Part shown: positions 57,365-64,000 of the stretch, piece by piece
How the letters are laid out: every line of letters starts with the position of its first letter
Position numbering within the stretch: position 1 is the first letter of the stretch
Source: Culex pipiens pallens
Lineage: Eukaryota > Arthropoda > Insecta > Diptera > Culicidae
Direction: 5' to 3'
NCBI RefSeq assembly: GCF_016801865.2
Contig: NC_068939.1
Location: 177,341,292 to 177,405,291 of the forward strand
DNA length: 64,000 nucleotides
Position numbers and translations under genes: made by a program
Notes under the pieces: model-generated
Told to the model about the DNA's origin: nothing
Databases searched by the model: none
What the model saw: only the letters and a program-made list of their open reading frames with translations

Positions 57365-58187
57365 TCTGGATCACACTTAAATGTATGTAAACTATGTCCG
57401 GATCCACCATCCGACCCATCGTTAGTTAGGTTATCAAAAGACCTTTCCAACGAGTCCAAAACATTGAAGATCTGGCAACCCTGTCTCTCGATATGGCCAC
57501 TTAAGTGATATTGATGTACTTTTTGGAAGCCGGATCTCACTTAAATGTATGTAAACTATGTCCGGCTCCACCATCCGACCCATCGTTGGTTAGGTTATCA
57601 AAAGACCTTTCCAACGAGTCCAAAACATTGGCAACCCTGTCTCGAGATATGGTCACTTAAGTGACATTTATGTACTTTTTTGAAGCCGGATCTCACTTAA
57701 ATGTATGTAAACTATGTCCGGATCCACACTCCAACACATCGTTGGTTAGGTTATCAAAAGACCTTTCCAACGAGTCCAAAACATTGAAGATCTGGCAACC
57801 CTGTCTCGAGATATGGTCACTTAAGTGACATTTATGTACTTTTTTGAAGCCGGATCTCACTTAAATGTATGTAAACTATGTCCGGATCCTCCATTTGACC
57901 CATCGTTGGATAGGTTATCAAAAGACCTTTCTAACGAGTCCAAAACATTGAAGATCTGGCAACCCTGTCTCGAGATATGGTCACTTAAGTGACATTTATG
58001 TACTTTTTTGAAGCCGGATCTCACTTAAATGTATGTAAACTATGTCCGGATCCACTATCCGACACATCGTTGGTTAGGTTATCAAAAGACCTTTCCAACG
58101 AGTCCAAAACATTGAAGATCTGGCAACCCTGTCTCGAGATATGGCCACTTAAGTGATATCGATGTACTTTTTGGAAGCCGGATCTTA
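57365..58187. repeat. 164-bp tandem repeat, five units
   Basis: The marker ACTATGTCCGG recurs at 57391, 57555, 57711, 57875 and 58039: spacings 164, 156, 164 and 164. The second unit lacks the 8-bp GAAGATCT segment. Units share CACTTAAATGTATGTAA, AAAGACCTTTCCAACGAGTC and CAACCCTGTCTCGAGATATGG. Confidence 0.85.
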
Positions 58188-58291
58188 AAAATAGATGAAA
58201 TTTGTATACAACCCCATCATATCAGTCATTGTTGGTAATGAGTAAGGAAGGCTCCAACCACATAGGTGGATTAAGTAAGTTTTTAACTTAC

Positions 58292-58753
58292 CTGCTTCAA
58301 TCCCGCAGATTCGCGCTCTTTCATCCGCAGCACTTGGGCTGTAACCTCGTTCAGCTCTTCCGAGATTTTCTGCTGGACTGGCGCAGGTCGCTTCAAACAG
58401 CTCGCGGAACTTGGCTGCGCTATTTTTGCTTCGCCTTTTTGGCTCGACTGTCCGGACCCCGATGCTCCATGTTCCGATGGAGACGCCCTCGACTGCGATA
58501 CCGCAGGTGTTGGGCTAGCAGCGCTTGCAGCCTTCCCCCAGAACTTCATTAAAGCTCCCTGCCGTCCAAGCGCCAGCGCTTCAAGCTGCTGAATTTTTGA
58601 CCTTACGAGTTCCGGAAGTTTGTCCTTCGGTTCAGATGTTTTGAGCTGGTTCCAAAAGAGGATCGCCTCTGCTTGGCACGCAGATTTCTTCTTCTCGGGA
58701 TACGCTTTAACGAAAGCCTTGAAAAGGTCACCAAACATTTCGTTGTGGTCCAT
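58292..58753 (-). CDS. transposase, N-terminal exon
   Basis: The ATG at 58753-58751 starts MDHNEMFGDLFKAFVKAYPE. An upstream in-frame GTG at 58810 is not a plausible eukaryotic start. It encodes 154 residues to a strong donor (CAG|GTAAGT). The first 70 residues are predicted helical with conserved-looking aromatic residues (AILFWNQLK, LMKFWGK); the rest is Ser/Ala/Pro-rich linker ending in a helical EELNEVTAQVLRMKERE. It ends in phase 0, whereas the next exon begins with two bases of a codon, so either a small exon was missed in 56943-58291 or this copy is frameshifted. Confidence 0.65.
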
Positions 58754-59317
58754 TTTTAAGTCGTTCTTTGCACTTGGTTTAAAAAAACTTCCGCTCAATT
58801 TGCGCCGCACACGTCAAAAGAACAGTTGAAAATTTAAAATTGTAGCTGTCAACTGAGTACACTCTCAATGAAGCATACTAATAATCTGACGAAACTCATG
58901 AAAATTCAAAAATTCTATCGAGAAATTAAAAAGAGAGATGTGAGTCGGTAACATGGAGTTAAACTTTCGCAACTGTCATGGTAAACTTCACAGAAGCTTG
59001 ACAGAAACTTTAACTCCATGTTGCACTTTTAATTTCTCGATAATCGTGTGTATTGATTTCACACGCTTAAACCGTGTACTTAGAATCAAGTTTGCACAAA
59101 CCTATTTTTGAGTTGGCTACGGATGCGTTTTAGAATTGCTTTCTATTTCAAGCTTTTTGGCATTGCGGTTGGTTGTTTAGGACAAATTAAAAGAAAAATA
59201 AATCTAACGGTACGTCACGCTGATCTGAACCCCCCCTCCCCCCCTTGTCACACTTTGTCACGCTTCGCCAAACCCCCTCCCCCCCCTAAGAGCGTGACGT
59301 ACTTTATGGATGACGCC

Positions 59318-59802
59318 TTAGAAGGTTGATTTTTTGAAAAATCATTTTTGGTGAAAACTGTACCCCACATATATAAAGCTGCCAAAATCGCGGGTTTTGT
59401 TCTTGGAATGTGATATTTCAGATGTATCCTACTCTACCCTTTAAACATAATTAAGTTTCATTAAAAAGACTGAGGAATTGCAAATTCCATAAAAAAAAAT
59501 CATTTTGACCAGATTGCACCCCTACTAAAGGTAGTTTTATTAATGATTTGGCAAAAATAGCCACTCCAGCCGCAATAAATTAAATCATCGCAGCGAACAA
59601 AAAATATTTCAAACACAGATCAGACCCTGATATACCATAACACCGGTCATTGTATGCTAGCGATGCATAAAACGAACAGTGTGAACAGAGCGAACAGCAA
59701 CGTAGCAGCATCTAGAAAAAGGAAAGAATCATCAAAACGGAACACGTTGAAGAGCACTGCTAGTTGATTCAAAACAAACGCGGCAGCGTTTCGCGGCGCA
59801 AC
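59318..59802. other. spacer between the transposon and the satellite
   Basis: AT-rich sequence with a mixed block at about 59640-59800. No gene recognised. Confidence 0.45.
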
Positions 59803-62800
59803 TTGGCAACTTAGCAAATTTGCAAAATGCAAAGTTTCTCTTGGGCCCTGTTGAGGGCGCCAAATGGTTTAAGGAGGGCGACATTTTTGTTAAAGAACTT
59901 GTTAGTCGACGACTAACCTCGACTAACCTACAGCTCAGCCCTGATCTCCCTTAGGCTCTTTTTTTTTTTAATTTGCAAAAATGGCATTTTGGGCGCCCTG
60001 GGGCTTCCTGAGGGGGCGCTTTATCTTTTTCAAAAAGGCGCAGCACAAATCGGCAACTTGGCAAATTTGCAAAATGCAAAGTTTCTCTTGGGCCCTGTTG
60101 AGGGCGCCAAATGGTTTAAGGAGGGCGACATTTTTGTTAAAGAACTTGTTAGTCGACGACTAACCTCGACTAACCTACAGCTCAGCCCTGATCTCCCTTA
60201 GGCTCTTTTTTTTTTAATTTGCAAAAATGGCATTTTGGGCGCCCTGGGGCTTCCTGAGGGGGCGCTTTATCTTTTTCAAAAAGGCGCAGCACAAATCGGC
60301 AACTTGGCAAATTTGCAAAATGCAAAGTTTCTCTTGGGCCCTGTTGAGGGCGCCAAATGGTTTAAGGAGGGCGACATTTTTGTTAAAGAACTTGTTAGTC
60401 GACGACTAACCTCGACTAACCTACAGCTCAGCCCTGATCTCCCTTAGGCTCTTTTTTTTTTTAATTTGCAAAAATGGCATTTTGGGCGCCCTGGGGCTTC
60501 CTGAGGGGGCGCTTTATCTTTTTCAAAAAGGCGCAGCACAAATCGGCAACTTGGCAAATTTGCAAAATGCAAAGTTTCTCTTGGGCCCTGTTGAGGGCGC
60601 CAAATGGTTTAAGGAGGGCGACATTTTTGTTAAAGAACTTGTTAGTCGACGACTAACCTCGACTAACCTACAGCTCAGCCCTGATCTCCCTTAGGCTCTT
60701 TTTTTTTTAATTTGCAAAAATGGCATTTTGGGCGCCCTGGGGCTTCCTGAGGGGGCGCTTTATCTTTTTCAAGAAGGCGCAGCACAAATCGGCAACTTGG
60801 CAAATTTGCAAAATGCAAAGTTTCTCTTGGGCCCTGTTGAGGGCGCCAAATGGTTTAAGGAGGGCGACATTTTTGTTAAAGAACTTGTTAGTCGACGACT
60901 AACCTCGACTAACCTACAGCTCAGCCCTGATCTCCCTTAGGCTCTTTTTTTTTTAATTTGCAAAAATGGCATTTTGGGCGCCCTGGGGCTTCCTGAGGGG
61001 GCGCTTTATCTTTTTCAAGAAGGCGCAGCACAAATCGGCAACTTGGCAAATTTGCAAAATGCAAAGTTTCTCTTGGGCCCTGTTGAGGGCGCCAAATGGT
61101 TTAAGGAGGGCGACATTTTTGTTAAAGAACTTGTTAGTCGACGACTAACCTCGACTAACCTACAGCTCAGCCCTGATCTCCCTTAGGCTCTTTTTTTTTT
61201 AATTTGCAAAAATGGCATTTTGGGCGCCCTGGGGCTTCCTGAGGGGGCGCTTTATCTTTTTCAAGAAGGCGCAGCACAAATCGGCAACTTGGCAAATTTG
61301 CAAAATGCAAAGTTTCTCTTGGGCCCTGTTGAGGGCGCCAAATGGTTTAAGGAGGGCGACATTTTTGTTAAAGAACTTGTTAGTCGACGACTAACCTCGA
61401 CTAACCTACAGCTCAGCCCTGATCTCCCTTAGGCTCTTTTTTTTTTAATTTGCAAAAATGGCATTTTGGGCGCCCTGGGGCTTCCTGAGGGGGCGCTTTA
61501 TCTTTTTCAAGAAGGCGCAGCACAAATCGGCAACTTGGCAAATTTGCAAAATGCAAAGTTTCTCTTGGGCCCTGTTGAGGGCGCCAAATGGTTTAAGGAG
61601 GGCGACATTTTTGTTAAAGAACTTGTTAGTCGACGACTAACCTCGACTAACCTACAGCTCAGCCCTGATCTCCCTTAGGCTCTTTTTTTTTTAATTTGCA
61701 AAAATGGCATTTTGGGCGCCCTGGGGCTTCCTGAGGGGGCGCTTTATCTTTTTCAAGAAGGCGCAGCACAAATCGGCAACTTGGCAAATTTGCAAAATGC
61801 AAAGTTTCTCTTGGGCCCTGTTGAGGGCGCCAAATGGTTTAAGGAGGGCGACATTTTTGTTAAAGAACTTGTTAGTCGACGACTAACCTCGACTAACCTA
61901 CAGCTCAGCCCTGATCTCCCTTAGGCTCTTTTTTTTTTAATTTGCAAAAATGGCATTTTGGGCGCCCTGGGGCTTCCTGAGGGGGCGCTTTATCTTTTTC
62001 AAGAAGGCGCAGCACAAATCGGCAACTTGGCAAATTTGCAAAATGCAAAGTTTCTCTTGGGCCCTGTTGAGGGCGCCAAATGGTTTAAGGAGGGCGACAT
62101 TTTTGTTAAAGAACTTGTTAGTCGACGACTAACCTCGACTAACCTACAGCTCAGCCCTGATCTCCCTTAGGCTCTTTTTTTTTTAATTTGCAAAAATGGC
62201 ATTTTGGGCGCCCTGGGGCTTCCTGAGGGGGCGCTTTATCTTTTTCAAGAAGGCGCAGCACAAATCGGCAACTTGGCAAATTTGCAAAATGCAAAGTTTC
62301 TCTTGGGCCCTGTTGAGGGCGCCAAATGGTTTAAGGAGGGCGACATTTTTGTTAAAGAACTTGTTAGTCGACGACTAACCTCGACTAACCTACAGCTCAG
62401 CCCTGATCTCCCTTAGGCTCTTTTTTTTTTAATTTGCAAAAATGGCATTTTGGGCGCCCTGGGGCTTCCTGAGGGGGCGCTTTATCTTTTTCAAGAAGGC
62501 GCAGCACAAATCGGCAACTTGGCAAATTTGCAAAATGCAAAGTTTCTCTTGGGCCCTGTTGAGGGCGCCAAATGGTTTAAGGAGGGCGACATTTTTGTTA
62601 AAGAACTTGTTAGTCGACGACTAACCTCGACTAACCTACAGCTCAGCCCTGATCTCCCTTAGGCTCTTTTTTTTTTAATTTGCAAAAATGGCATTTTGGG
62701 CGCCCTGGGGCTTCCTGAGGGGGCGCTTTATCTTTTTCAAGAAGGCGCAGCACAAATCGGCAACTTGGCAAATTTGCAAAATGCAAAGTTTCTCTTGGGC

Positions 62801-64000
62801 CCTGTTGAGGGCGCCAAATGGTTTAAGGAGGGCGACATTTTTGTTAAAGAACTTGTTAGTCGACGACTAACCTCGACTAACCTACAGCTCAGCCCTGATC
62901 TCCCTTAGGCTCTTTTTTTTTTAATTTGCAAAAATGGCATTTTGGGCGCCCTGGGGCTTCCTGAGGGGGCGCTTTATCTTTTTCAAGAAGGCGCAGCACA
63001 AATCGGCAACTTGGCAAATTTGCAAAATGCAAAGTTTCTCTTGGGCCCTGTTGAGGGCGCCAAATGGTTTAAGGAGGGCGACATTTTTGTTAAAGAACTT
63101 GTTAGTCGACGACTAACCTCGACTAACCTACAGCTCAGCCCTGATCTCCCTTAGGCTCTTTTTTTTTTAATTTGCAAAAATGGCATTTTGGGCGCCCTGG
63201 GGCTTCCTGAGGGGGCGCTTTATCTTTTTCAAAAAGGCGCAGCACAAATCGGCAACTTGGCAAATTTGCAAAATGCAAAGTTTCTCTTGGGCCCTGTTGA
63301 GGGCGCCAAATGGTTTAAGGAGGGCGACATTTTTGTTAAAGAACTTGTTAGTCGACGACTAACCTCGACTAACCTACAGCTCAGCCCTGATCTCCCTTAG
63401 GCTCTTTTTTTTTTAATTTGCAAAAATGGCATTTTGGGCGCCCTGGGGCTTCCTGAGGGGGCGCTTTATCTTTTTCAAAAAGGCGCAGCACAAATCGGCA
63501 ACTTGGCAAATTTGCAAAATGCAAAGTTTCTCTTGGGCCCTGTTGAGGGCGCCAAATGGTTTAAGGAGGGCGACATTTTTGTTAAAGAACTTGTTAGTCG
63601 ACGACTAACCTCGACTAACCTACAGCTCAGCCCTGATCTCCCTTAGGCTCTTTTTTTTTTTAATTTGCAAAAATGGCATTTTGGGCGCCCTGGGGCTTCC
63701 TGAGGGGGCGCTTTATCTTTTTCAAAAAGGCGCAGCACAAATCGGCAACTTGGCAAATTTGCAAAATGCAAAGTTTCTCTTGGGCCCTGTTGAGGGCGCC
63801 AAATGGTTTAAGGAGGGCGACATTTTTGTTAAAGAACTTGTTAGTCGACGACTAACCTCGACTAACCTACAGCTCAGCCCTGATCTCCCTTAGGCTCTTT
63901 TTTTTTTAATTTGCAAAAATGGCATTTTGGGCGCCCTGGGGCTTCCTGAGGGGGCGCTTTATCTTTTTCAAAAAGGCGCAGCACAAATCGGCAACTTGGC
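59803..64000. repeat. 246-bp satellite array, about 17 units, continues past the window
   Basis: Units begin at 59981, 60227, 60474, 60720 and so on to 63919, with a period of 246 bp (247 where the T run has one extra T). They are almost identical. The main variant is CAAAAAGG or CAAGAAGG. Each unit contains the palindromic GTTAGTCGACGACTAAC and the transposon end TACAGCTCAGCCCTGATC. The 60- and 70-residue frames in each unit recur only because 246 is divisible by three. Confidence 0.95.

Larger units (their letters stand above)
56993..58252. mobile_element. repeat element inserted in the transposase intron
   Basis: The ends GCCTTCCTCACT and AGTAAGGAAGGC are inverted. Inside are a generic mosquito repeat phrase (GACCCACCTTCATGTATACA), a GT-rich microsatellite and five tandem 164-bp units. 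Without it the host intron would be about 90 bp, a normal size. No clear target duplication was seen. Confidence 0.55.
54870..59317 (-). mobile_element. autonomous-size DNA transposon, Zator-like, TTA duplication
   Basis: Inverted ends of about 27 bp (GGCGTCATCCATAAAGTA then YGTCACGCT) lie at 54870 and 59317, flanked by TTA at 54867-54869 and 59318-59320. Subterminal GTCACACTTTGTCACGCTT is repeated in direct orientation near both ends, next to C-rich tracts. The minus strand carries a three-exon transposase gene. A 3-bp duplication with a DDE protein of this type fits the Zator superfamily; that name is inferred. A 1.26-kb repeat is inserted in its first intron. Confidence 0.8.

Noticed and set aside
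59981..63893. Thirty-two near-identical 60- and 70-residue frames in tandem
   Set aside because: They recur because the 246-bp satellite period is divisible by three. There is no codon bias or domain, and both overlapping frames are equally conserved at the DNA level.
59803..64000. Regular repeats resembling a CRISPR array
   Set aside because: The whole 246-bp unit is repeated with no variable spacers, and the sequence is eukaryotic.
1..64000. Integrated viral sequences
   Set aside because: I looked for viral polymerase, nucleoprotein or glycoprotein-like frames and saw none; the only polymerase is the non-LTR reverse transcriptase.

Overview
This window looks like mosquito genomic DNA, most likely Culex. 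The evidence is AT-rich, intron-like sequence packed with short inverted-repeat elements, a tRNA-headed SINE resembling the Culex Twain family, several TTAA-, TTA- and 8-bp-duplicating DNA transposons, and one insect neural adhesion gene with very long introns. The species is inferred from these features, not proven.

The only host gene I can support lies on the minus strand. It is a Klingon-type (Ig/fibronectin-III, GPI-anchored) cell-adhesion gene. Seven coding exons join in phase at 48207-48347, 47994-48125, 31438-31535, 30905-31282, 30119-30372, 19827-19885 and 9652-9797. Together they encode about 402 residues: one Ig domain over the first two exons, a second Ig domain, a fibronectin-III domain with a glycine/serine/histidine-rich insert, and a C-terminal GPI signal. 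The signal peptide and first Ig domain must lie beyond the right end or in exons I could not find. Introns of about 10.0, 10.2 and 16.5 kb make up most of the window.

Those introns are layered mobile DNA. From left to right: an 8-bp-TSD foldback element (1784-2256); a tRNA-derived SINE (7685-7905) inside a repeat whose SINE-free copy is at 47541-47940; a TTAA foldback element (11881-12352) whose empty site is near 53319; and a 447-bp CCCGGGCAGACGG element split by a 5.65-kb non-LTR retrotransposon (13233-18881), whose ORF2 is in turn split by a 766-bp element with 340-bp inverted arms. More CCCGGGCAGACGG copies, two pairs nested in each other, lie at 21573-24262. An hAT-like element (25610-27972) carries its own TTAA element and splits an older inverted repeat. 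Further large hairpins lie at 31798-32570 and 32655-33992, and an element rich in CGATA motifs at 42982-43565.

Upstream of the visible exons are a 2.2-kb (AAAAATAC)n array (49046-51224) and a 4.45-kb DNA transposon (54870-59317) with TTA duplications and a nearly complete, Zator-like DDE transposase gene on the minus strand. The window ends in a 246-bp satellite (59803-64000) that carries the end sequence of another transposon family. The two small MITEs at 44.3-44.9 kb have terminal motifs like those of the 4.45-kb transposon, which may be a source of transposase for them.
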